In this document: positions 8,608 to 17,145 of the stretch, piece by piece
Numbering within the stretch: position 1 is the first letter of the stretch
Layout: every line of letters starts with the position of its first letter
From: an uncultured Clostridia bacterium
GTDB lineage: Bacteria > Bacillota > Clostridia > Christensenellales > Aristaeellaceae
NCBI GenBank assembly: GCA_934632155.1
Contig: CAKTXZ010000002.1
Location: forward strand, 124,001 to 188,000
DNA: 64,000 nucleotides
Direction of reading: 5' to 3'
Program-made: the position numbers and the translations under genes
Notes under the pieces: model-generated
What the model saw: the letters and a program-made list of their open reading frames with translations, nothing else
Database searches by the model: none
Told to the model about the DNA's origin: nothing

Positions 8608-9387
8608 TCATTCCTTCGGATTGGGCTCTGCGCCGACGCACCAGCCCTGCATTTTGTTTACGGCGCGTTCCAGCGCGTCCTTGCTGTCGCCCCACGGCTT
8701 GTCGGCGTTTCGGTAATCAAACTTCAGCGTGAAGCCCTCCAAAACGCCTTCCAGCTTATTCAGGTTTCTTTCCATGGCGGCGCATAAATCGTTCACAAAA
8801 TCGGTCAGCACCGCGCCGGAGAGGGCCTCCTGCGCCATTTCCAGCAGCAGCGCCATGTCCGGCAGGCAAACGCCCTTGGATTGCGCGAAGGCGCGGCGGA
8901 AGGCTGCGTCCGTTTTGTAAAGGTGAAGCAGCGTATAGGCGTAGCGCCGGGTGTTTTCCTCGATGCTGTCGCACAAAATGCAGGAATCGGACAGCGCGCG
9001 CAGGCGACCGGCCGTTTCCAGCAGCGAGGCGTTGGCCGCGCGGTTTTTGCCCATCATACGCTGCAGCGCGGGCGTTTCGCCGCTTTGCCGGGCGGCCCGG
9101 CGCGCGTCCTCATACAGGGGCGAAAGCCGGCGCATGGTTTCCTTCAAATGGGTATGCATCATCAGCGCGTGACCCAGCCGGTTCTGTTGGGCGTACAGCA
9201 GCGCCTGATGACGGGGGCAGAAGCCCTTTTCATTGACGCGGACGCGGGTGTCGGGCTCCATGACGGACGCGCCCAGAAAGCGGTCCACGTCGATCAGCTC
9301 GTTGCGGCGGCGCAGTGCGCACAGCGGGCATTCGCCGTTGAGCTTTACGGCGTCCCAGACGGGAATGGTGTCGATATGATAGCGCAT
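8608..9387 (-). CDS. DUF6062 family protein
   Basis: A 259-residue soluble protein that I recognise as the DUF6062 type. It starts MRYHIDTIPVWDAVK, followed by a CPLC pair (about 23-26), a CPRH motif (about 57-60) and a CILC motif further on. The paired cysteines suggest a metal site or disulfide. The start at 9387 is chosen because AAGGAGG lies 6 bases upstream; an in-frame ATG 15 codons earlier has no ribosome site. It is the first gene of the operon with the two GerMN lipoproteins and is divergent from the SPOR-domain gene. No biochemical function is known to me. Confidence 0.7.
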   Translation of the reverse strand: MRYHIDTIPVWDAVKLNGECPLCALRRRNELIDVDRFLGASVMEPDTRVRVNEKGFCPRHQALLYAQQNRLGHALMMHTHLKETMRRLSPLYEDARRAARQSGETPALQRMMGKNRAANASLLETAGRLRALSDSCILCDSIEENTRRYAYTLLHLYKTDAAFRRAFAQSKGVCLPDMALLLEMAQEALSGAVLTDFVNDLCAAMERNLNKLEGVLEGFTLKFDYRNADKPWGDSKDALERAVNKMQGWCVGAEPNPKE

Positions 9388-9453
9388 AAAGCCTCCTTGA
9401 TGGGGTATGAAGCCGGAAGGGCGCGCATACAATGGTCAACGGGAGGGATGAGC

Positions 9454-10269
9454 ATGCGCGCGGGAAGGCTGAAAACAAAGCGATACAAGGTGCGCCGGAG
9501 GGGCGGAAGGGGCGTTGTCGCGCTGCTGCTGGCGGCGCTGCTGCTGGCCGGGGCGGCATACATGGTCAAGGAAAAGCAGATTCCGGTCTTCGCCGCGCCG
9601 TCGCCGACGCTTACGCCAGCGGAAAGCAGGCAGGAAACGCGTACGATCACGCTGCCTGCCGCAACATGGTACGCGCTGCAGCTGGGCGTGTTTGAGCAGG
9701 AAAGCGCCGCCAAATCGCTGGCCGAGAGCTATCAGGGCCGCGGCGCGGCGGGATACATTGACGACGGCGAGCATTACCGCGTGCTGGCCGCGGCGTATGA
9801 AACGCGCGCGGACGCACAGGCGGTGCAGCAGCAGCTGCACGATGTGCATGGCGTGGATGCGTATATCGGCGAGATCAGCCGCCCTGCCGTGACGATTCGC
9901 CTGACCGGACAGGCGGCGCAGCTGAGCGCGCTTCGGGACGCCTACGACCTGATGGATCAGGCCGCAGCGCAGCTGAGCGCGCTGTCGCGGGGGCTGGATC
10001 AGCAGGAAAAGCGGCGCGAGGATATTCTGCCGCAGCTAAGCAGCCTGCTTGAAACCGTACGGACGCTTACGGAGCGTTTGGAGCGGCTCTTTGGCGAAGC
10101 GCCGCACAGGGCGGTGGCCGAAATGCAGAGCATGCTGCGCGCGCTTTCCGACGCGCTTTCCGATGCGCTCAATGCGAAAAGCGACGTGCGTTTGGGCGCA
10201 AAAATCAAGTATTGCCAGCTTTTGTGCGCGTCGCGGATGGCGTCGTACGCGCTTGGCCTGTCGCCCTGA
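9454..10269 (+). CDS. SPOR-domain membrane protein
   Basis: A 271-residue protein. An Arg/Lys-rich cytoplasmic N-terminus precedes one membrane segment (VVALLLAALLLAGAAYMV, about 22-39). Next comes a SPOR-type peptidoglycan-binding domain (about 70-145: WYALQLGVFEQESAAKSLAE, then YRVLAAAYETRADAQAV). A long helical, probably coiled-coil, region follows (about 150-250). SPOR domains bind denuded glycan strands at septa or in the spore cortex. The start at 9454 is 7 bases after GGGAGG; an ATG at 9448 abuts the site. Divergent from the DUF6062-GerMN operon, which suggests related envelope or sporulation roles. Confidence 0.75.
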   Translation: MRAGRLKTKRYKVRRRGGRGVVALLLAALLLAGAAYMVKEKQIPVFAAPSPTLTPAESRQETRTITLPAATWYALQLGVFEQESAAKSLAESYQGRGAAGYIDDGEHYRVLAAAYETRADAQAVQQQLHDVHGVDAYIGEISRPAVTIRLTGQAAQLSALRDAYDLMDQAAAQLSALSRGLDQQEKRREDILPQLSSLLETVRTLTERLERLFGEAPHRAVAEMQSMLRALSDALSDALNAKSDVRLGAKIKYCQLLCASRMASYALGLSP

Positions 10270-10271
10270 GC

Positions 10272-11369
10272 CTACAGAGCCGGGCGCGCGGGCGGGTGAC
10301 ATTCATCACAGGGCAGCAATTGCTTGTATTTTTGCGAGTTCAGCTCGCTGTAATAAATGGCGGTCAGCGGCCAGAGGCTTTCCTTGACGGAGGAGCAGGT
10401 TTCGCTGGTGTGGTAGTACGCGCCGCCGTTCGGATTATAATAGACCTTCAGCGCGTTGGGGTTGTTTTCCGGCGTCGCCGTGGGCGCGATGGTGGTGGCA
10501 ATCATTTCACGGCCGGCCTGCGCGGCGGCCTCGGCGGCCTCGTCGACGGTGACGCCGTTCAGGGACTGCGGGTCGATGTACCATACGTCGTTGACGCGCA
10601 GCATGAGCACCTGCATGCGCTGCACGATCTGCGCGCTGCTTTGCGCGATGGCGAGCTTCAGCGTGACGGTGCGCGAGGTATCCGCGTCGCTGCCGCTGAT
10701 GGATTCAATTTGATAGCCTGTGGGCCTGCGCTGGAAAATGATTTGCCAGAGCTGCTGGCTGGGCAGCTTTTGCTGCGCTACCCATGACGGCGCGCAAAGC
10801 TCCAGCATTTTATCGATCTTGTTTTCCGCCCAGTAGCGCAGGAACAATTCCAGCTGCTGCTGCGCGGCGGAAACGGCGGCGGGCTGATTCTCCTCGCCGC
10901 CGGAGACAGGCTGCGGCGTTTCTTGGCTCTTGAGGTAGTTGCCCATAACGCCCATATCGTTGCTGCTGAAGATGGCGTTCTGGGCGTCGCGGCTGCTTTG
11001 GGATACGGCGCGGCTCTCGGGCGTCTGGCTGTCCAGCAGCAGCGTAACGCCAATGACGGCGGCCAGCGCCAGATAGACGATGGTCAGCGTGCTGCGGGCG
11101 TTGCGCACGAAGGCGCGCATGCCCCACATGCACAGAAGCGACGCGAGCGTTAACACGATGAAGCCGATGCGCAGCGCGGCGTTGCTGATGAAAAGCGAAA
11201 GCAAAAACAGCACGGGCAACGCCAGCGACAGCATGACGGCCAGCCACGGGCAGCGGGTGCTCTTGCGCGGGCGATCCGGCGCTTCGCCCCCCTGCGGGGC
11301 GTGGCCGGGACGCATATTCCGCATGTTGTTCATCGGCGCGGAGGTATACTGGCCGCGGTTTCCGTTCAT
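10272..11369 (-). CDS. Membrane protein with C-terminal Cys/His motif, unknown function
   Basis: A 365-residue protein. A proline-rich N-terminus is followed by three hydrophobic segments (about 44-110), an acidic/Gln-rich linker, an NTF2-like region (about 165-280) and a C-terminal 50 residues with YYHTSETCSSV and LLPCDECHPP. The spaced His and Cys residues resemble a small metal-binding knuckle of the Ada-N type. The ATG follows AAAGGAG by 7 bases. The gene converges on the SPOR gene with only 2 bases between stop codons. I do not recognise a named family. An envelope sensor or stress protein is possible but not shown. Confidence 0.6.
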   Translation of the reverse strand: MNGNRGQYTSAPMNNMRNMRPGHAPQGGEAPDRPRKSTRCPWLAVMLSLALPVLFLLSLFISNAALRIGFIVLTLASLLCMWGMRAFVRNARSTLTIVYLALAAVIGVTLLLDSQTPESRAVSQSSRDAQNAIFSSNDMGVMGNYLKSQETPQPVSGGEENQPAAVSAAQQQLELFLRYWAENKIDKMLELCAPSWVAQQKLPSQQLWQIIFQRRPTGYQIESISGSDADTSRTVTLKLAIAQSSAQIVQRMQVLMLRVNDVWYIDPQSLNGVTVDEAAEAAAQAGREMIATTIAPTATPENNPNALKVYYNPNGGAYYHTSETCSSVKESLWPLTAIYYSELNSQKYKQLLPCDECHPPARPAL

Positions 11370-11414
11370 GGCATGCTCCTTTCAGACGATTGAAGAAAGA
11401 AAATGGCAACCTTC

Positions 11415-11443
11415 AGTATAGCATAACGCATCGAAAAGTAAAC
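11415..11443 (-). promoter_or_regulatory. Promoter of the Cys/His membrane protein gene
   Basis: On the minus strand a TATACT -10 box (11415-11420) has a GTTTAC -35 box (11438-11443) 17 bases upstream. The -35 is poor, so this is moderately supported. Confidence 0.45.
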
Positions 11444-11531
11444 ATTTTCCGGCAAAAAACGTCCGATTTTGATAAAAAATGTCGACACTGATGCAACGAT
11501 ACAGCCGCTCTTCCCGTTCCCGGAGGGCCGG

Positions 11532-13136
11532 CTATTCATCGATCTGCACCTTATCGCGGCCGAACATATCAATCAGCCCGGCAAGATTTTTTTCGGCTGC
11601 CTGCGCCTGCTGCGGATCGGGCGCGGGCGATTGGCCGACGGGCTCGAATTGAGCGTTGACGGCCCCGCTTTGGTTCAGCGCGTTTTCTACCTTTTGGCGC
11701 CGCTCGGGCGCAGAAAGCATGGTCTGGAAAATTTCCAGCCCCGGGCCGAACAGCGCGCGATATGCGCCGTCCTGATAGCCGCCGTATTTTCCCTGCGAGA
11801 GGGGGCCGAAGACGCCCGGCTCATTGCGCTTTAGGTATTTGAGCGCATCGTTCCACACATCCTTGGGCGGCCTGCCGCCCTCGGGGGGAGGAGAATCCGG
11901 TGGGAGCGCTTGCTCCTCCTGCCGCACGGCGGGCTTGGCGGCTGTGCGGGCAACGCCGGCCGGGGCGGCGCGCACGCCGTTTTTCTCCAGCGCCGCCAGC
12001 CGGTTTTCCAGCTCCGCGATGCGCTCGAGCAGGGCGGAAACATCCTGCGCTTCATTGGCCTCGCAGGCGCGCAGGGCGAATACCTCCAGCACGGAGCGCG
12101 CCGAGGCCGCCCAGCGGGTATCCGCCTCGGCGTGCATGCACAGATCCAGCGTGCGCAGCAGCCGCTCGGGCGAATAGCGCGCCGCCTGCTCAGCGTAGCG
12201 CTGCGCGTTTTCCGCCGTGCCGCCCAGCAGCTGCGGATCCGCGCCGCACAGGCGGGCGGCCATGAGCAGCCTCAGGTGCGCCGAAACGTCCCGGAGGAAC
12301 ACCTGCACGTCCCGGCCGGCGCGCATTAATTGATCGATCATGCGCAGCGCCTCGCCCGCATCCTGCTTGCCCAGCGCCTCGGCGAAGGCGAAGAGAAAAG
12401 CGCGGTCCGCCGTGCCCAGCGCCATGCGCACCGCGGCCTCGGTGATTTTTTCACCGCCGCTCATGCACATATCCAGAATGGACAGCGCGTCGCGCATGCC
12501 GCCCTCCGCCGCGCGGGCGATGAGCAGCAGCGCGTCGTCGTCGGCCGCGGTTTGGCTGGCCTGCGTAACCTGACGCAGATGCGCCGCAATTTCGCTTTCG
12601 GAGAAGCGCCCGAAATCAAAGCGCTGACAGCGGGAAAGAATGGTTGCGGGCAGCTTTTGCGGCTCGGTCGTCGCCAGAATGAAGACCATGTATTCCGGCG
12701 GCTCCTCCAGCGTTTTGAGCAGGGCGTTGAACGCCGCGTTGGAAAGCATGTGCACTTCGTCGATGATGTACACCTTGTATTTGCCGAACTGGGGCGGATA
12801 ATCCACCTTTTCCAGCAGCTCGCGAATTTCCTCCACGCGGCTGTTGCTGGCGGCGTCCATTTCGTATACGTCAAAGGATGCGCCGCTTTCGATTGTCCGG
12901 CAGGATTCGCATTCGCCGCAGGGGTCGCCGTTTTGCGGGTTCAGGCAGTTGATCGCCTTGGCCATGATTTTCGCGGCGCTGGTTTTGCCTGTGCCGCGGC
13001 TGCCGCAGAAAAGGTAGGCGTGGGCGATACGCCCCGTGGCCACCTGATTGCGCAGCGTTTTCACGATGGCCTGCTGGCCGACCCATTTGTCCGAGAAATT
13101 TTTGGGCCGCCAAACGCGGTATAATGCCTGATACAT
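11532..13136 (-). CDS. dnaX: DNA polymerase III subunits gamma and tau
   Basis: Clamp-loader ATPase of the replisome. The 534-residue chain starts MYQALYRVWRPKNF. Walker A is GSRGTGKTS (45-53), the zinc-module cysteines are 64, 73, 76 and 79, and Walker B is IIDEVH (124-129). SRC (sensor/arginine finger) is about residue 170. Domain III and a Pro/Ala-rich tail follow. An in-frame upstream ATG is ignored because GAAAGGAAG lies just before 13136. The usual Firmicutes partners yaaK and recR do not follow; the gene ends next to an unrelated membrane protein gene. Whether a shorter gamma form is made cannot be told. Confidence 0.96.
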   Translation of the reverse strand: MYQALYRVWRPKNFSDKWVGQQAIVKTLRNQVATGRIAHAYLFCGSRGTGKTSAAKIMAKAINCLNPQNGDPCGECESCRTIESGASFDVYEMDAASNSRVEEIRELLEKVDYPPQFGKYKVYIIDEVHMLSNAAFNALLKTLEEPPEYMVFILATTEPQKLPATILSRCQRFDFGRFSESEIAAHLRQVTQASQTAADDDALLLIARAAEGGMRDALSILDMCMSGGEKITEAAVRMALGTADRAFLFAFAEALGKQDAGEALRMIDQLMRAGRDVQVFLRDVSAHLRLLMAARLCGADPQLLGGTAENAQRYAEQAARYSPERLLRTLDLCMHAEADTRWAASARSVLEVFALRACEANEAQDVSALLERIAELENRLAALEKNGVRAAPAGVARTAAKPAVRQEEQALPPDSPPPEGGRPPKDVWNDALKYLKRNEPGVFGPLSQGKYGGYQDGAYRALFGPGLEIFQTMLSAPERRQKVENALNQSGAVNAQFEPVGQSPAPDPQQAQAAEKNLAGLIDMFGRDKVQIDE

Positions 13137-13188
13137 GCGTTTCTTCCTTTCGAATTCAAGGGAATGATTTTGCGGTGGGCGCGCCGTC

Positions 13189-13680
13189 CTACGGGCGGTC
13201 GGCGGGCGCGGCGACGTCCCGGCTTTCAACGGGCAGAACGCTGCGCAGGGCGTCCAGCGTCGTTTCCACCTGCCAGCCGATTTTTCCCGCGCTGAACATG
13301 ATGCGCTCGCATTTTTCCGCCGAAGCGTCGATTATCGTGCGGAACTGCTTTTTCATGCCGATGGGGGAGCAGCCGCCGTGCACGTATCCCGTCAGGGGCA
13401 GCAGATCCTTGCTTTTGAGCATCTCGATTGATTTTTCGCCCACTGCGGCGGCGGCCTTTTTCAAATCCAGCTCCGCCGCGACGGGAATCATAAAGACATA
13501 GTGCTGCCGGCTTTTTCCTTCCGTTACGAGGGTTTTGAAGGTGCTCTCGCAGCTTTTTCCCAGCATTTGCGCCATTTCAACGCCGCTGACGGCTTCGCTC
13601 AGGGCCAAATGATATTCCGAATAGGGCACATGGCAGCGCTCCAGCGTGCGCATGACGTTGGTTTTTTCCGGCTTGGGCAT
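13189..13680 (-). CDS. ybaK: Cys-tRNA(Pro)/Cys-tRNA(Cys) deacylase, YbaK/EbsC family
   Basis: Trans-editing enzyme that hydrolyses mischarged Cys-tRNA(Pro). The 163-residue length and the order of motifs match YbaK: HLALSEAVSGVEMAQMLG (about 24-41), FKTLVTEG (48-55), HYVFMIPVAAELDLKKAA (60-77) and GYVHGGCSPIGMKKQFRT (98-115). The last contains the conserved glycine-rich loop. It lies between rpiB and dnaX on the same strand. The gap to rpiB is 12 bases, so they are probably co-transcribed. Confidence 0.9.
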   Translation of the reverse strand: MPKPEKTNVMRTLERCHVPYSEYHLALSEAVSGVEMAQMLGKSCESTFKTLVTEGKSRQHYVFMIPVAAELDLKKAAAAVGEKSIEMLKSKDLLPLTGYVHGGCSPIGMKKQFRTIIDASAEKCERIMFSAGKIGWQVETTLDALRSVLPVESRDVAAPADRP

Positions 13681-13692
13681 ACGCGCCTCCGC

Positions 13693-14145
13693 TTATTCCA
13701 GCGGCTCGCCCGCTTCGATGGTTTTGAACATGTCGATGCGGCGCTGATGACGGCCGCCCTCAAATTCGCCCTTGACCCAGATTTCCACGATCATCTTGGC
13801 AAGCTCGGGCGCAATTACGCGCCCGCCCAGCGCCAGCATGTTGGCGTCGTTGTGTGCGCGGCTCATCTTCGCGCTGTAGCAGTCCGAGCAGCAGCAGCAG
13901 CGAACGCCCTTCACCTTGTTGGCGGCGATGGAAATGCCCACGCCCGTGCCGCACAGAATAATGCCCCTGTCGCAGCGGCCGGACACGACGGCGTTCGCGG
14001 CGCGCACGGCGAAAATCGGGTAATCCCGCGGGTCGCCCTCGTTCATGCCAAAATCCTCATAATCAACGCCCAGCTCGCGAAGCGTTTCCTTGATCGGCTC
14101 CTTCAGCGGTTCGCCGGCCGGGTCGCAGGCAATAGCAATTTTCAT
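13693..14145 (-). CDS. rpiB: Ribose-5-phosphate isomerase B (RpiB/LacA family)
   Basis: Interconverts ribose 5-phosphate and ribulose 5-phosphate. The 150-residue length is typical. The phosphate/anion loop reads IILCGTGVGISIAANKVKG (about 63-81), and SRAHNDANMLALGGR (about 95-109) carries the conserved His/Asn segment. The N-terminal motif is ACDPAG where most RpiB proteins have GSDHAG, and CCCCSDCYSA is unusually cysteine-rich. Some such variants act on other aldose phosphates, so substrate certainty is lower than fold certainty. The start at 14145 has GGATGG upstream. Confidence 0.85.
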   Translation of the reverse strand: MKIAIACDPAGEPLKEPIKETLRELGVDYEDFGMNEGDPRDYPIFAVRAANAVVSGRCDRGIILCGTGVGISIAANKVKGVRCCCCSDCYSAKMSRAHNDANMLALGGRVIAPELAKMIVEIWVKGEFEGGRHQRRIDMFKTIEAGEPLE

Positions 14146-14385
14146 GGTGCAAAACCATCCTTTCAAATAGCAATCCATAGAATAGTATACCGCACAATCC
14201 CGATCGCTTCAAGCGCTAATTCATTCAAGGGCGGCGGACGGCTCTCGGCCTTCTTCTTTCGCGGCGCGCGAACGGATAGCGCGGGAAAAACGCGGAATAC
14301 AACGAGTGAGGCGCGGCTGAACGCCCGCGTGGCGGGGGAAAGGCGCGCGCCATGTTGAAAAATCCATTTTTCTCCGCATTCCGTC

Positions 14386-14414
14386 TTGCATTTCCGCGCG
14401 GTTCACGCTATAAT
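14386..14414 (+). promoter_or_regulatory. Promoter of the serS T-box transcript
   Basis: TTGCAT (14386-14391) and a perfect TATAAT (14409-14414) are 17 bases apart. The T-box leader begins a few bases downstream. Confidence 0.8.
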
Positions 14415-14419
14415 AGGCG

Positions 14420-14637
14420 CATACCGCGAGGAAAGGGCATGGCAGCGCCCAGCGCGTGAAGAGAGCCGTCGGTCGGTGCGAGACGGCGGCGCGGCGCTGC
14501 GATCCACCCGGGAGCGGGCGGCGATGAGCCGCCGGGGCGCGCCCCTTACAGCGCAGGCGAGCGGACGCTTCGGATGAAGCGTCAATCGGGGTGGCACCGC
14601 GGTACATCCGTCCCTGTAATCGGGGGCTTTTTTTATT
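14420..14637 (+). ncRNA. Serine T-box riboswitch leader of serS
   Basis: The T-box signature GGGGTGGCACCGCGG lies at 14588-14602. It is followed by a terminator stem (GTCCC and GGGGGC) and seven T residues at 14629-14635. Upstream are structured GC-rich stems, including AGAGAGCC near 14459 and a UGCGAG loop typical of stem I. Uncharged tRNA(Ser) should pair with GGCA in the antiterminator bulge and allow serS transcription. A TCC triplet at 14503-14505 is a plausible serine specifier, but I cannot fold the stem with certainty. Confidence 0.88.
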
Positions 14638-14662
14638 GCCAAAAAGGAAAGGGGATATGAGC

Positions 14663-15955
14663 ATGCTGGATATCAAACGAATTCGTCAAAACCCGCAGGA
14701 GCTGATCGACGCGCTGAAAAAGCGCAATTCCGCCATCGACGTGACGGAGCTTTTGCAGTTGGACGAGCAGCGCCGCGCCAATTTGAGCGAGGTGGAGGCG
14801 CTTAAGCAGCGCCGTAACGACGAAAGCAAGAAAATTGCGCAGGTCAAAAGGGCGGGCGGCGACGCGGAGGAAATCATGGCGGAAATGCGCAAGGTGGGCG
14901 ATGAAATCGCCGCGCTGGACAAGCAGGTCGCCGCGATTGACGAAAAGATTAACGGCATTCTGATGCGTCTGCCCAATTTCCCGCATGCGTCCGTTCCCAT
15001 CGGTAAGGATGACAGCGAAAACGTCGAGCAGCGCCGCTGGGGCACGCCGCGTGAATTCGGCTGGACGCCCAAGGCGCATTGGGATATCGGCACCGACCTG
15101 AACATTCTGGATTTTGAAGCCGCCGCAAAGATTTCCGGCGCGCGCTTTACCGTGTACCGCGGGCTGGGCGCGCGGCTGGAGCGCGCCGTTATCAATTTCT
15201 TTATGGATACGCACGCCGCGGACGGCTTTACCGAGGTGCTGCCGCCCTATATGGTCACGCGTGCGACCATGACGGGCACAGGCCAATTGCCCAAGTTTGA
15301 GGAGGACGCCTACAAGGTCTTTACCGGCAAGCAGGGCGCGGAGATCGTCGATCAGGACACCTTCCTCATCCCCACCGCCGAGGTGCCCGTGACCAACCTG
15401 TACCGCGACATGATTCTCGACGGCGATCAGCTGCCCATTCGCCACTGCGCCTATTCCGCCTGCTTCCGCGCGGAGGCCGGCAGCGCCGGGCGCGACACCC
15501 GCGGCCTGATTCGCCAGCACCAGTTCAATAAGGTCGAAATGGTGAAAATTACCAAGCCGGAGCAGAGCTATGACGAATTGGAGTCCATGACGCGGCAGGC
15601 TGAGAAGGTGCTCCAGCTGCTGGGGCTGCCCCACCGCGTGGTTTGCCTGTCCACGGGCGATCTGGGCTTCTCCGCCGCCAAGACGTACGATATCGAGGTA
15701 TGGATGCCCTCCTACGGTCGGTATGTGGAGATTTCCTCCTGCTCCAATTGCGAGGATTTTCAGGCGCGCCGCGCGCAGATTCGCTATCGCGACGGCGCGA
15801 AGGGCAAGCCGCAATTGTGCCATACGCTCAACGGCTCGGGCGTGGCGGTCGGCCGTACGGTGGCCGCGATTCTGGAAACCTACCAGAATGAGGACGGCTC
15901 CGTGACCGTTCCCGAGGCGCTGCGCCGCTATATGGGCGTGGATGTGATTCGATAA
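14663..15955 (+). CDS. serS: Seryl-tRNA synthetase
   Basis: Charges tRNA(Ser) with serine. The 430-residue chain has the N-terminal coiled-coil arm (about 25-105, rich in KKRN, LKQRRND and DEIAALDKQV) that grips the long variable arm of tRNA(Ser). The class II core follows, with motif 2 FRAEAGSAGRDTRGLIRQHQF (about 270-290) and motif 3 GVAVGRTVAAILE near the end. I prefer the ATG at 14663 (MLDIKRIR), 8 bases after AAAGGGG, over the ATG at 14657. It is controlled by the T-box leader. Confidence 0.97.
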   Translation: MLDIKRIRQNPQELIDALKKRNSAIDVTELLQLDEQRRANLSEVEALKQRRNDESKKIAQVKRAGGDAEEIMAEMRKVGDEIAALDKQVAAIDEKINGILMRLPNFPHASVPIGKDDSENVEQRRWGTPREFGWTPKAHWDIGTDLNILDFEAAAKISGARFTVYRGLGARLERAVINFFMDTHAADGFTEVLPPYMVTRATMTGTGQLPKFEEDAYKVFTGKQGAEIVDQDTFLIPTAEVPVTNLYRDMILDGDQLPIRHCAYSACFRAEAGSAGRDTRGLIRQHQFNKVEMVKITKPEQSYDELESMTRQAEKVLQLLGLPHRVVCLSTGDLGFSAAKTYDIEVWMPSYGRYVEISSCSNCEDFQARRAQIRYRDGAKGKPQLCHTLNGSGVAVGRTVAAILETYQNEDGSVTVPEALRRYMGVDVIR

Positions 15956-16216
15956 AGGGCTTGGCGGGGCCGCCGTGCAAAGGGCGCGGCGGCTCCTGCA
16001 CAGGATATGGTTTTCCCCCCTGAAATGCCAGATTGCCCCGTGTTTGGCCGGCTTGCGCTTGCGCGCGTTGCCGCGTTCGCCGAAACAGGCCTTGCGCGTC
16101 GTCGCGTTTTTAATGGAAAATCGTATGCGCGGTTTTCTTTGCCATTTTTCTGCATTCGCTGCATGAAAATGCCAGGCCCCCGCGTTATATGGGTGAAACC
16201 AAGCAAGGAGGAACTG

Positions 16217-16969
16217 ATGATGATGAAAAAGGCTTTGGCGATTGTCTTTACGCTGGTATTGCTGCTTTCCTGCTTTCCCGCTGTGGCGGACGACGGCTAC
16301 GCGGGCAGCAGCTATTATGGTTCGACCGCCACGCTGCTTTCCGGCCTGACGCACAACTGCAAGAACACGGGCATCATGCTGCCCGAGGGCTTTAGCCCCT
16401 ACCAGACCACGTATCTGCTCACGGTGGCCAGCTGGGTGACCAAGCCGCGCTTCACGCCCGTCGCCTTTGACCCAAACGCGACCATCACCGTCAACGGCAA
16501 GGCGGTCAGGAGCGGCCAGCAGTCCGACTATATCCCGATCAACGATAAGCCCAAGGCGGTGGAAATCGTCGTTTCCAACGGCGGCGCTTCTACGACCTAT
16601 ACCATCTACATCCAGCGCCGCCCCAGCGAAAAGCGCACGCGCGTTTCGGCGGGCTATATCAACAGCATTCATCTCAAGGGCACGACGTGGAAGATCGACG
16701 CCGATCTGGTGAGCATTCAGTACAGCGGCGACGACTACAACAGCGGCAACTGGTCCACCTTTACCAACAAGACCAAGGAGGTCGGCGTTTACGATTACAA
16801 CGTCGCGCCGCATTGCGTCTTCTATTACGGATCGAAGGATAATTGCTACCGCGCGCACAACGTTTCCGAATTCATGAACAACTACCTCAACTATGGCTCC
16901 TCGCTCTACACCTTCGTGTATATTGAGGACGAGATCGTTGCGGTTTTCCCCTACGGCGCGGATTATTGA
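16217..16969 (+). CDS. Secreted protein with cadherin-like beta-sandwich domain
   Basis: A 250-residue exported protein. The signal peptide KKALAIVFTLVLLLSCFPAVA is followed by a domain of the cadherin-like beta-sandwich type (about 40-130). Its pattern is GFSPYQTTYLLTVASWV, then PNATITVNGKAV, then VEIVVSNGGASTTYTIYIQR. The remaining 120 residues are rich in Tyr and Asn (YSGDDYNSGNWSTF, YDYNVAPHCVFYYGS) and match no family I know. No anchor motif is seen. The start follows AAGGAGG by 5 bases; ATGs at 16220 and 16223 are alternatives. Substrate or partner unknown. Confidence 0.7.
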   Translation: MMMKKALAIVFTLVLLLSCFPAVADDGYAGSSYYGSTATLLSGLTHNCKNTGIMLPEGFSPYQTTYLLTVASWVTKPRFTPVAFDPNATITVNGKAVRSGQQSDYIPINDKPKAVEIVVSNGGASTTYTIYIQRRPSEKRTRVSAGYINSIHLKGTTWKIDADLVSIQYSGDDYNSGNWSTFTNKTKEVGVYDYNVAPHCVFYYGSKDNCYRAHNVSEFMNNYLNYGSSLYTFVYIEDEIVAVFPYGADY

Positions 16970-17031
16970 TCCCGCCGGCGGGCTTGCACGGGGGTTGTTC
17001 CCGTCACGTACAACCGAAAACGGCATTTTTC

Positions 17032-17061
17032 TGCGAGGCGGCGAAAGCGGCCTCGCATTTT
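17032..17061 (+). terminator. Terminator after the cadherin-like gene
   Basis: TGCGAGGC pairs with GCCTCGCA around a short loop and is followed by TTTT, about 60 bases after the stop codon. The AraC gene converges from the other side. Confidence 0.65.
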
Positions 17062-17145
17062 GCTTGGCCGCTTTTTCCACGATGGAAGGGCAGGTATTGC
17101 CGATACGGTGGGAAAATGGCATGTTTTCCCGGCCGGCAGCGCGGC

